NCBI GenBank assembly: GCA_001603075.1
Contig: LVBB01000041.1
Location: forward strand, 1 to 64,000
Length of the DNA: 64,000 bases
Reading direction: 5' to 3'
Source of the DNA: Phycisphaerales bacterium Planc_01
GTDB lineage: Bacteria > Planctomycetota > Phycisphaerae > Sedimentisphaerales > Anaerobacaceae
Below, piece by piece: positions 55,808 to 63,102 of the stretch (the stretch's first letter is position 1; each line of letters opens with the position of its first letter). Position numbers and translations under genes: made by a program. The notes beneath the pieces are model-generated. The model saw nothing but the letters and a program-made list of their open reading frames with translations. It was not told where the DNA came from and did not search any database.

Positions 55808-55850
55808 GGGGCCTGTCCCGATCTCCCGCCGGGACAGGCCCCATCGGTTT
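55808..55850. terminator. strong bidirectional terminator
   Basis: GGGGCCTGTCCC pairs perfectly over 12 bases with GGGACAGGCCCC across an 11-base loop and is followed by ATCGGTTTGTGTTT. It lies between the convergent third paralogue and the sugar operon. Confidence 0.85.
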
Positions 55851-55950
55851 GTGTTTCGGGTTGACCGGAACCATCACCAACAGGATCACGCCAGGACCGG
55901 TGTCTCCGACACCCTTCGCCACAGAAACGATGGGAGGAGCTTGCACTCCC

Positions 55951-57867
55951 CTATTCGGGTGCGGCCGCAGACTGTCCGAAGAGAAGGTGGAGCAGGTCGT
56001 GCCATTGGGAAAAGTCGGGCACAACGACCTGCGCGCCGGCCTTGATCAGGCGGGTGCGTTTCTCCGGATTGAGACCATAGCGACGAACTTCGTCCGAGGC
56101 CACTCCGACGGCGATGCCCCCTCGCTTGCGGCACTCGCGCATCTCGACGGGGCCATCGCCGACAACGACCAGTTCGGCGCCGGACAGTTGGTTCTCGGTC
56201 ATGATCCGGTCGATGACCATGCGTTTCGAGTACTTGGTGACATCGCCGACGGCGCCGTAGATGCCGCCATCGAAGAACTCGGCATAGCCCAGTGCGTGGG
56301 CCTCCCGGACCACATCCTCCTTGTCAGTGCCGCTGGCCAGATAGAGTGTAACGCCTCGATTGCGCATCGCCGCGAGAAAACCGACGGCCCCCTTGACCGT
56401 GAAGTCGCTGACGTCGAGCTGCCCGCGTTCCAGCCGGGCGATGCGGCCGTTCACCACCTCCATCAGGGCCCGGTTGTAGATGTCCTTGTAGCCGAATTTG
56501 TCGAGCACCTTGTCGGCCGGAACGATGCCGAACTCCCTGACCATCTCCACGAGGGCCTCCATCTGGAGGATCGTCTGAATCCCGGTGGACTGGTCGATGT
56601 ATTCGAGCACGCGTTGACGCACCTTCTCGTAACGCGCCGTGTCCACGGTGCGGTACTGCTCGCCGAGAATCGCCTCGATCATCACCGGGGCCATCACTTG
56701 CTCCCAGCCTTGGCGAAGCGTGCTGACCGTGCCGTCGGCGTCGAAGACCGCGTGCTTGATCCGGCCGAACGGAATCGCCTCCTCGCACAGCTCGATGTCG
56801 CTTCCTTCGAGATAGCGGGCCTTTCGCGGGTCTTCAGCCAGCTCCGGCTGATAGATGTAGTCCGGCGATTGGCCCACCGCGAGGATCTCCTCGCCCGAAG
56901 CCGTGCCCGTCTGAAACAGTTTCTGAACCGTCACCGCGGCCGCCAGATTGGCGAACTCGGCCGCTTCCGCACAGGATACGCCCGCTCCGAGACACAACGC
57001 CAACGCGCTGGTCACGGTATCGCCGGCACCCACCGGATCGAGCTTCTTGAGCAGTTGAATCCCCGGGACCTCGTGCAGACCGTTACGATCGACGGTGAGG
57101 ATGCCTCGCGAACCGCGGGTCAGGAACACGGGCTTGCCGAACTGCTCGTATAGACGATGGACATAGGTCTTGACGTCTTCCAGCGGCAGATCGTCGTCCA
57201 GACTGACCTCGACACCATTGAGCGCGGCGGCCTCGCGATCGTTGGTCTTGCGATGGATGCCCTTGAACTGCCGCCCATAGTGACGCGAATCGAGCAGGAC
57301 GACTTTGTCCGGAAACTCGGCAAACAAGGCATTGGCCCGATCGATGAAGCTCTCGTTGGGAATGCTGCCGGGGACCTGCTGATTGACGATCAACGCATCG
57401 GCGGTCTGAAGGGCGTGACGGATGCCGGCCAGGAGGGCCTCATCGGTGGCCGCCGACCGCCGATTGAAGAAGCCGAAGTCCATCCGAGGCTGCTCGCGTC
57501 CTTCCACATACGGCTTGGCGAACGTCACCGTGTCGTAGTTCTCACTCTGGATCACCAGCGCTGTCGTATCGACGCCCAGCCCATCCAACTGCCGTCTCAG
57601 CTCGCGGCCGTACAGATCACCGCCGACGGCGCCGATGACCTGAATGGCCTTCGGCTCCAGCGCCGCCAGATTGGCCACGACGTTCGAGGCGCCGCCGAGC
57701 GAATAGTAATGCCGGGCCACCGCACGCGCCTGGAGCCCCGTCTCGACCGAAACCTCCGACCCTTTCGGATCGAGGATCCAGTAGGCGTCAAGGCAGAAAT
57801 CGCCGTAGACGGCGACAGTTACCTTCTTGATGTCATCGAGAATCTCGCGGATGCGCCGTTCGTCCAT
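55951..57867 (-). CDS. PfkB-family carbohydrate kinase fused to HAD-family phosphatase
   Basis: 638-residue fusion. The N-terminal half (about 1-330) is a PfkB/ribokinase-like sugar kinase related to the HldE/RfaE kinase domain: VAVYGDFCLDAYWIL, LGGASNVVANLAAL, and the catalytic anion-hole motif LDPVGAGDTVTSALAL. The C-terminal half (about 380-638) is a HAD phosphatase with the nucleophile motif VFDADGTVS, threonine/serine motif LYLASGTDKED, and acidic motif VVVGDGPVEMRECRKRGG. One chain would both phosphorylate and dephosphorylate sugars, as in ADP-heptose or similar activated-sugar pathways where a kinase and phosphatase act in turn; the nucleotidyl-transfer domain of HldE is missing. It starts 9 bases after the DHS-like gene. 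Confidence 0.87.
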   Translation of the reverse strand: MDERRIREILDDIKKVTVAVYGDFCLDAYWILDPKGSEVSVETGLQARAVARHYYSLGGASNVVANLAALEPKAIQVIGAVGGDLYGRELRRQLDGLGVDTTALVIQSENYDTVTFAKPYVEGREQPRMDFGFFNRRSAATDEALLAGIRHALQTADALIVNQQVPGSIPNESFIDRANALFAEFPDKVVLLDSRHYGRQFKGIHRKTNDREAAALNGVEVSLDDDLPLEDVKTYVHRLYEQFGKPVFLTRGSRGILTVDRNGLHEVPGIQLLKKLDPVGAGDTVTSALALCLGAGVSCAEAAEFANLAAAVTVQKLFQTGTASGEEILAVGQSPDYIYQPELAEDPRKARYLEGSDIELCEEAIPFGRIKHAVFDADGTVSTLRQGWEQVMAPVMIEAILGEQYRTVDTARYEKVRQRVLEYIDQSTGIQTILQMEALVEMVREFGIVPADKVLDKFGYKDIYNRALMEVVNGRIARLERGQLDVSDFTVKGAVGFLAAMRNRGVTLYLASGTDKEDVVREAHALGYAEFFDGGIYGAVGDVTKYSKRMVIDRIMTENQLSGAELVVVGDGPVEMRECRKRGGIAVGVASDEVRRYGLNPEKRTRLIKAGAQVVVPDFSQWHDLLHLLFGQSAAAPE

Positions 57868-57876
57868 TCTGTCCTC

Positions 57877-58908
57877 TCAGAGTCCCTGGAGAATCGCCCG
57901 ATACAACAGCGGAAACGTTGCCCGCTGGTCGCCCTGCACGTAGAAGCCCCGGCCGCCAAAGGCCTGTGGAATCCGTGTCACCACGCTCTTCTGGTCCCGG
58001 AAGTAGTAGCCCTGCGCCCTTTCGTCGGCCATCTGGTCCGGGTCGTGCCGGCGTAGATCGAAATCGGCCGTCAGAATGTCACGCGGGACAGCCCCGATAT
58101 TGGCGGCCATCGAAGCGGCTTTGAGCAGCACCTCCGGCCCGGTGACGGCGCTGCCGATGTTGAGCACGACGCCGCCTTCGGTCAGCTTTGTCACCTCGTG
58201 GGTATAGATCAGGAAATCGCGGCCGGAACAGCCGCCCTTGGCCTGGCCGTCGAAGCTCGGATGCTGGTCGATTACGTCGGTCCCGATCCCCACGTGCACC
58301 GTGAAGGGGACCTCGTGACGGTAGCACGCCGCCAGGACGCTCGTCTCGGGGTGGGCAAACGTTCGGGCCGAGCCCTCCGTCGCCGCCAGCGCGAGAACCT
58401 GCCTCCGGAACACCTCGTCGCAGATCATCCGGCCGAGCGTCTCGCCATAGCCCAGCTTCTGCTGGTTGCCCACGCTCAGCGCCAAGTTGATATAGGCGAA
58501 CTCGTAGGCCATGCCGAACTGCCCCTGCCCCAGAGCGGCCGGAACGTTCTCACTGGTCTGTCCGATCAGGGCCAGCTCGAAATCGTGGATCGTCGTGGCC
58601 GCATTGCCCGCCACGAGCGTGACGAAACGCCGCTCGACGAGGTCGGCCAGCAGCGGGCCCAGTCCGTTCTTGATCAGATGCGCGCCGGTGAAGAGGATGA
58701 CTGGCTTCTTCGCCCGGCGAGCCGCAACGATCGCCTCCGCCACCATCTGGATGTCACGCGCCGTCTGTTCGGGCACGTCGAGGTTCAGCGCATCGAGCCC
58801 GCCCGGAAAGACGAGGTCGCCGAGCGTGACCTTGTTGCTGCGGCCTTCGAGCGGATACGTCGCAATCCGGCTCGAATCGAACACCTTGTATCTGCCTTCG
58901 TACTCCAT
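57877..58908 (-). CDS. deoxyhypusine-synthase-like fold protein of unknown substrate
   Basis: 343 residues. The central segment KPVILFTGAHLIKNGLGPLL, AGNAATTIHDFELALIGQTS and NVPAALGQGQFGMAYE matches the NAD-binding core of deoxyhypusine-synthase-like proteins. NIGSAVTGPEVLLKAAS occurs later. Bacteria have no eIF5A, and no catalytic lysine in the DHS context was identified, so classical hypusination is not proposed. Bacterial members often make other spermidine-derived or unknown products. Here the gene sits 12 bases after an epimerase and 9 bases before a sugar kinase-phosphatase fusion, which argues for a sugar or polyamine conjugate pathway. Confidence 0.75.
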   Translation of the reverse strand: MEYEGRYKVFDSSRIATYPLEGRSNKVTLGDLVFPGGLDALNLDVPEQTARDIQMVAEAIVAARRAKKPVILFTGAHLIKNGLGPLLADLVERRFVTLVAGNAATTIHDFELALIGQTSENVPAALGQGQFGMAYEFAYINLALSVGNQQKLGYGETLGRMICDEVFRRQVLALAATEGSARTFAHPETSVLAACYRHEVPFTVHVGIGTDVIDQHPSFDGQAKGGCSGRDFLIYTHEVTKLTEGGVVLNIGSAVTGPEVLLKAASMAANIGAVPRDILTADFDLRRHDPDQMADERAQGYYFRDQKSVVTRIPQAFGGRGFYVQGDQRATFPLLYRAILQGL

Positions 58909-58920
58909 CGCGCCGTCCGA

Positions 58921-60198
58921 TCAGAGATTCGCCTGCAACTTCTCCAGGCGTTTGATGCACTCGATCATGCAGCGGATCGTGTGGTAGTTGACCTTCCACG
59001 AATGGCTCATGTGCGTCCAGATCGGCTGGCCCTCGCGTGTCGTCAGCGGCCACCACTCCCCGACCTCATGGTGAATCATCTTATCGAACACGAAGCGGTG
59101 GACGTTCAGGTAGCTCGGCCAGTAGTCCGCCGGGCCGAATCGCAGGCAGCCTTCGAGCATACCGATCATCACCTCGGCCTGCTGCCAGAACTCCTTCTCC
59201 ATGTCATAGACGCCGCCCGCATGAGGCCCTTCGGTATAGACGCCGCCGAACTCGGGATCGATGCCGTTGTCGCGGCCGTGGTCCATCGCCTTCCGGATGA
59301 TGCCCTTGCACTGGTCCCAATGGCCGCCCAGCACATCGGTCGCGTGGGCCAGCAGCCAGGCGAACTCGACGTTATGCCCGGCCGACGTGTTGTCCTCGGC
59401 GTTCGGCTTGGCGCCGCCCTCGGCGAACCGGTCCCAGCCCCAGACGATGTCGAACTTGATCTGCGGGGCCACCTTCCAGTCCACGGTGAACTGCGGAATC
59501 CCCGTGGCATACTTCGGGTGCAGGATCCGCGTGAACAGCAGGTCGATATCCTCCAGCAAAGTCCGGCGGTGGATGCTCTTGCCCGTGCACTCGTACAGGG
59601 TCGTGAACGCCTCCATCAGGTGCATGTGCACGTCGAGCGTCTTGCGGTCGCCGCCCTGCGGTCCGGGCCCGCACAGGTCCCAGTTGCGTTCGAACATCTC
59701 GAAGTAGCCGCCATACATCGTGTCGGCCGCGTATTTCTTGACCAGGTCGAACGTCTTCTCGGCGTATTCCTGACCGCGCGGGTCGCCGGTGGCCAGGGTG
59801 TATTCGGCCATCGCGTACATGCCGAAGCTCAGGCCGTACATGATCTTCTTGTCGATGGCCACCTCGCCCTTGCGGTTCGTCGTCCAGTAGAACCCGCCGT
59901 ACTGCTTGTCCCAGACCTTCTCGATCAGGAAATCCACGCCGTGTCGGGCGCATTCGGCGCAGCGGCCACCGCCAAAACCCGCCCGGTGCGCCGCCGACAT
60001 CGAGTAGACCGTCCGCAGTTGGGCCAGCGCCGATTTCTCATCCTCGCCCGTGTCCTTGCCGTCCTTGTCGAAATGCGTGATGAACCCGCCGTAGCGGTCG
60101 TCCTTGCACCGATTCAGCCAGAACGGCAGCAGTTCCGTCGTGAAATGCTTCTTACACTCGTCCAGACAGCCCGAGACTTGATCGCGGTCGATACGCAT
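58921..60198 (-). CDS. N-acylglucosamine 2-epimerase (AGE) superfamily sugar epimerase/isomerase
   Basis: 425-residue (alpha/alpha)6-barrel enzyme that isomerises or 2-epimerises sugars. Seen: FWLNRCKDDRYGGFITHFDKDG at the start, YGGFYWTTNRKGE, catalytic His motifs LDVHMHLMEAFTTLYE and SAGHNVEFAWLL, and the C-terminal WKVNYHTIRCM. Related enzymes act on N-acetylglucosamine, cellobiose, mannose or glucose; the substrate cannot be told. It is first in a three-gene operon with a clear promoter and, with the downstream kinase-phosphatase, may feed a sugar into an activated-sugar route. Confidence 0.88.
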   Translation of the reverse strand: MRIDRDQVSGCLDECKKHFTTELLPFWLNRCKDDRYGGFITHFDKDGKDTGEDEKSALAQLRTVYSMSAAHRAGFGGGRCAECARHGVDFLIEKVWDKQYGGFYWTTNRKGEVAIDKKIMYGLSFGMYAMAEYTLATGDPRGQEYAEKTFDLVKKYAADTMYGGYFEMFERNWDLCGPGPQGGDRKTLDVHMHLMEAFTTLYECTGKSIHRRTLLEDIDLLFTRILHPKYATGIPQFTVDWKVAPQIKFDIVWGWDRFAEGGAKPNAEDNTSAGHNVEFAWLLAHATDVLGGHWDQCKGIIRKAMDHGRDNGIDPEFGGVYTEGPHAGGVYDMEKEFWQQAEVMIGMLEGCLRFGPADYWPSYLNVHRFVFDKMIHHEVGEWWPLTTREGQPIWTHMSHSWKVNYHTIRCMIECIKRLEKLQANL

Positions 60199-60254
60199 TG
60201 CCGTACCCTTTCACCCAGTCGCCCATAGCATCCATACCCGCACGCAATCCAGGC

Positions 60255-60283
60255 ATTCTATGCCCCCCCGCCCCACCCGTCAA
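60255..60283 (-). promoter_or_regulatory. sigma-70 promoter of the epimerase operon
   Basis: Minus strand: TTGACG, 17 bases, TAGAAT; five of six at both boxes. Predicted start near 60248, about 50 bases before the epimerase ATG. Confidence 0.75.
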
Positions 60284-60361
60284 CAACACCTTCGACCACC
60301 GCTCGCGAAGGGGGCTGTGCGGCTTTGGGGCAAGGTCCGTCTCACGCGGCGAGCGCCGTGC

Positions 60362-60484
60362 GTGGCAGCCTCAAAGCGTAGTGCAACGGAGCTTTGGGGA
60401 TGGTTCTTCCCATGGGCAGCCTTCTGGTATCCACGGAGCGTCTATACCCACCATCCCCAAACGCGACGCGTTTGAGGCTGCCAC
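60362..60484. repeat. nested inverted-repeat element 1 (MITE/REP-like)
   Basis: Outer arms GTGGCAGCCTCAAA and its complement (60471-60484), and inner arms GGGGATGGT and ACCATCCCC, enclose about 45 bases. Each arm also folds on itself (AAAGC...GCTTT; AAACGC...GCGTTT), so the whole can form a cruciform. No ORF is inside. Such elements are typical of dispersed non-autonomous repeats. Confidence 0.75.
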
Positions 60485-60572
60485 ACGGTGGCCAGGATGT
60501 CTTCACACACACCCTGCGAAGGCAGGCGATTGGGGGTTGCAGGCGAGTTCTGGCAAAGCGCAGCACCCGACT

Positions 60573-60675
60573 TTGTCATTCCGACCGGAGCAAGGCGGAG
60601 CGGAGGAATCTGGCTGCGAATGAGGTGCATGCATGGTCTGGGGCCAGATGTTTCGGCTTCGCTCAACATGACAAG
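60573..60675. repeat. nested inverted-repeat element 2 (TTGTCAT...ATGACAA type)
   Basis: The left end TTGTCATTCCGACCGGAGC... and the right end ...GCTTCGCTCAACATGACAA are imperfect inverted copies, with the AATCTGGC / GGCCAGAT pairing continuing inwards. It belongs to the general 'TGTCATTCTGAGCGAAGC-like' palindromic repeats seen in many environmental bacteria (recognised from memory, not searched). It lies 90 bases after element 1. Confidence 0.75.
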
Positions 60676-60910
60676 CACGAGCCTGTCGCAGAACTCGCAA
60701 GCGAGCTTCCGTCCCCCAAACTGCTCTCCGCTCAACCCGCCCCGGTGTGCCTCCCCGTGTCGCGGGCATCCTGCCCGCGCGTGGCGAGGGCGTCCCGCCC
60801 TTGCGTCCCTTGCTCCCCCTCACCACCCCCGCAAACCCAACCACCTCCCAGCAATCCTCACGCCACCAAAAGCCATCACGAATTGCGTGAGCCGTCACCG
60901 GAATTATCCC

Positions 60911-62092
60911 TCATTCGGCAACAGACCCTATCACAGCGTTCGCCATGAGGAAGGCGCGAAGCTTGCGCCAATCATCCCGTTGGTCTTCCGGCTTTCGGCC
61001 AGACGGACCATTCCTTCCTTGCTGGCTGGTGTGGAAGAGTGGAAACAGCCATCGGTCCGCCCATTCGACCGGTCGCGCTACAGCTTCTTTCATTGTCCTG
61101 TAAGGGTGGCTCTCAACCTTGTGAAGAGCGATAAGAGCCCTGCGACCGACAGAGACAACTACCCGTGGATCAAGCAGCTCCACTTGGCGGTGAATGTTCT
61201 TTGAGCACATTCGCACCTGCGCGTTCGAGACCGGGTACGCTGTTCCGCCATCGCTCTGTTTCGCCGCCGGCAGGCAGAGAACAGCGTTTGTAACCTGAAA
61301 CTCATCGATCGATAGACCGAGAATCTCCGTAACCAGCTCATGGGTGAACTTCCCGGTTTGATCCGTTGCCGGATCATACGTGAGATACCCTTTCTTAGGA
61401 TCGGTGGTATCGGCGAGATTTGGTGCTTCGAATACGAAAAGGACCCCACCGAGTCGGGGCCTGAACCGGCCGAAGAGTGGTCTGGCGCTTGGATGAAGCA
61501 GAGCGCCCTTCCAGCAGTCCCTGCATTTTCCCAGTTCCGCGCACAGGTGTCTCCACGCCTCGTCTACACCATTCTGCAGATGACCTTTCTGCCCGGGTGG
61601 AGTTTGCTGTCCGCAGCACGGCGTACCTCCCATACCATCTCTGCGGCAGGGAGTCCTTTCCAAACTTGAATCGTGAACGATAATCCGTGGGTTTGCAGCA
61701 CGTCCGCGCGGCTGGCGGCGGACAGGCCCACACAACCTGTCTCTTATTCTCCGGTAGTTCTCGCCATATTCCGCCTTGGGGCCTTTCCAGAGAAGCTGTG
61801 CTTCCCTGTTACCACGCACGAGGAAAACTCGTGCCTCGTTCCTTGCGCTGCCTGCTATGATTTCCTCCGAAACGGTGTCTGGAATTGGCTTGGCATCCCG
61901 CCCATTCAGCAGGAAGCCTCTGATTATCAGCGTCTTGGCTCGCTTGTAGTAGCGTACAGCCGTGACATCCCTGAAGGAGTCGATCTTCGCATTGAACTCT
62001 CCTTCGGATACTATCTTAGGGAAGGAAGAAAGCTGATATGTCGCCCCAACCGATGCTTGCACGCCACCCGCATCACCCGCTACCATAGTCAT
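60911..62092 (-). CDS. uracil-DNA-glycosylase-like protein with long unrelated N-terminal extension
   Basis: 393 residues. The C-terminal about 200 residues resemble family-4/5-type uracil-DNA glycosylases: a Cys pair KCRDCWKGAL, GVLFVFEAPNLADTTDPKKG in place of GEAPG, FTHELVTEILGL, FQVTNAVLCLPA (TNxVxCxP), AQVRMCSKNIHRQVELLDP and VVSVGRRALIAL. The first about 190 residues (FRDVTAVRYYKRAKTLIIRG, ARVFLVRGNREAQLLW) match no family known to me and end in an Arg/Cys-rich linker. The start at 62092 has GGAGC before it; a GTG at 62122 is also in frame. The gene is visibly more AT-rich than its neighbours and flanked by repeats on both sides, consistent with transfer. UDG-like activity is unproven because the active-site Asp/Glu context is degenerate. 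Confidence 0.7.
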   Translation of the reverse strand: MTMVAGDAGGVQASVGATYQLSSFPKIVSEGEFNAKIDSFRDVTAVRYYKRAKTLIIRGFLLNGRDAKPIPDTVSEEIIAGSARNEARVFLVRGNREAQLLWKGPKAEYGENYRRIRDRLCGPVRRQPRGRAANPRIIVHDSSLERTPCRRDGMGGTPCCGQQTPPGQKGHLQNGVDEAWRHLCAELGKCRDCWKGALLHPSARPLFGRFRPRLGGVLFVFEAPNLADTTDPKKGYLTYDPATDQTGKFTHELVTEILGLSIDEFQVTNAVLCLPAAKQSDGGTAYPVSNAQVRMCSKNIHRQVELLDPRVVVSVGRRALIALHKVESHPYRTMKEAVARPVEWADRWLFPLFHTSQQGRNGPSGRKPEDQRDDWRKLRAFLMANAVIGSVAE

Positions 62093-62153
62093 ATTGCTCC
62101 GTTTCTCCGCCTCGGAGTTCACGTACTCCTCCGGGCCTCGGCATTATGGTTCT

Positions 62154-62183
62154 ATTATAGGGCGACCCTCACCAGAAATACAA
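62154..62183 (-). promoter_or_regulatory. sigma-70-type promoter for the UDG-like gene
   Basis: Minus strand: TTGTAT, 18 bases, TATAAT, with a perfect -10. Predicted start about 55 bases before the ATG. Confidence 0.65.
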
Positions 62184-62220
62184 CAGGAAACACGGGCGAT
62201 TGTATGCGTGAAGCGTGATA

Positions 62221-62290
62221 CGTGAAGCGTTGCGGCCGGAGGCCGCGTATCTTGTATCTCGTCGTTCGTATCTCGGCGGACTTGACGCGG
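62221..62290. repeat. direct repeat copy A (about 70 bases)
   Basis: CGTGAAGCGTTGCGGCCGGA...TATCTCGGCGGACTTGACGCG. A second copy lies at 62665-62734 with only a handful of differences. It contains the palindromic GCGGCC-gga-GGCCGC. Confidence 0.8.
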
Positions 62291-62325
62291 GGTTGATCCC
62301 GATGCACGTCGGGACACCGTGCGAA

Positions 62326-62615
62326 TCATGCGGTCTTTCGGTGGCGCTTTCGGGCGGAGCGCTGGGTCTGGGCGCCAGCGGCAAGGACCTCGCGGGCTTC
62401 TTCGTACAGGGGGGCCAGGGACTCGGGGACCGAGTCGTGCGTGACGGCCTGGTAGGGTGTGCACTGCACACCATGTTCCACCTCGGAGGGTAATGGTGGG
62501 CGGTGCCCACCCTACGGCTCTCGCCGATCTGCCGGAGCGTCATGCCCTGCGATTGCAGGTGCCTGACCAGATCGGCCGATAGATTCGCCTCAACCTGTCT
62601 CCTTGGTTCGTCCAA
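62326..62615 (-). pseudogene. broken small HTH-like gene interrupted by hairpin repeats
   Basis: Reading on the minus strand, the first part encodes EANLSADLVRHLQSQGMTLR followed by QIGE, which looks like the first helices of a helix-turn-helix protein. It is cut by hairpin repeats (62449-62515). Beyond these, in a different frame, comes VTHDSVPESLAPLYEEAREV then LAAGAQTQRSARKRHRKTA and a stop, an uninterrupted alpha-helical C-terminus. Taken together this looks like one small regulator split and frame-shifted by insertion. The 5' end is uncertain: no ATG lies in frame, and a TTG at 62615 is the nearest candidate. Confidence 0.5.
62451..62515. repeat. pair of hairpin repeats inserted in the HTH-like gene
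   Basis: GGTAGGGTGTGCACTGCACACC (62451-62472) and GGTGGGC-ggt-GCCCACCCTACG (62495-62515) are two back-to-back short palindromes separated by 22 bases. The first recurs almost unchanged at 62841-62862. Confidence 0.75.
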
Positions 62616-62664
62616 CGCATCGCTCCTGAACGGATTCTCACAAGCCCCACGCCGGCCATTCGTG

Positions 62665-62734
62665 CGTGAAGCGTTGCGGCCAGAGGCCGCGTATCTCGCA
62701 TCTCGCCATTCGTATCTCGGCCAACTTGACGCGC
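62665..62734. repeat. direct repeat copy B (about 70 bases)
   Basis: Near-identical to 62221-62290 in the same orientation, including the GCGGCC-aga-GGCCGC palindrome and the TATCTCGGC...ACTTGACGCG end. Confidence 0.8.
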
Positions 62735-63102
62735 GGGTTAGGAACCAACCTTACGGCGGCTCACGTTCTTGCTCGAAGTGCACGCAGTTCGCACGCCTGC
62801 GGGCTTCAGGACCACTCCCATTCTACAGCGGGCAGAGCCTGGTAGGGTGTGCATCGCACACCGCCCCCTTTTTCCGCCTCGGAGTTGACGCACGCCTCCG
62901 AGCGTCGGAATCATTCTACGCCGGACAGAATCTCATGAACAGGGAAGACGCGGGCGATTCCACTCGCGGCGGAAGGACTGGTACCGATGGATGTCGGGAT
63001 ACGGCGGTGTCCTCGCCGGGACGGGGTGCGCACCTCGCGGGAGGTATGCCCTTACGGGCACACTACAAACAGCAAGCTCTCCCGGGCACGCTACGAACGG
63101 GC
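62735..63102. other. repeat-rich intergenic region
   Basis: No gene was seen. It holds a second GGTAGGGTGTGCA-type hairpin (62841-62862) and, at 62873-62960, a degenerate copy of the sequence at 62107-62200 (shared CCGCCTCGGAGTT, then CCTCCG, then the end ACGCGGGCGATT / ACACGGGCGATT). Confidence 0.6.
62841..62862. repeat. short palindromic repeat (second copy)
   Basis: GGTAGGGTGTGCATCGCACACC, matching the copy at 62451-62472 except for the two central bases. Confidence 0.7.

Noticed and set aside
62221-62862. CRISPR array
   Set aside because: Only two copies of each repeat, with unequal spacing and no spacer regularity or cas gene.
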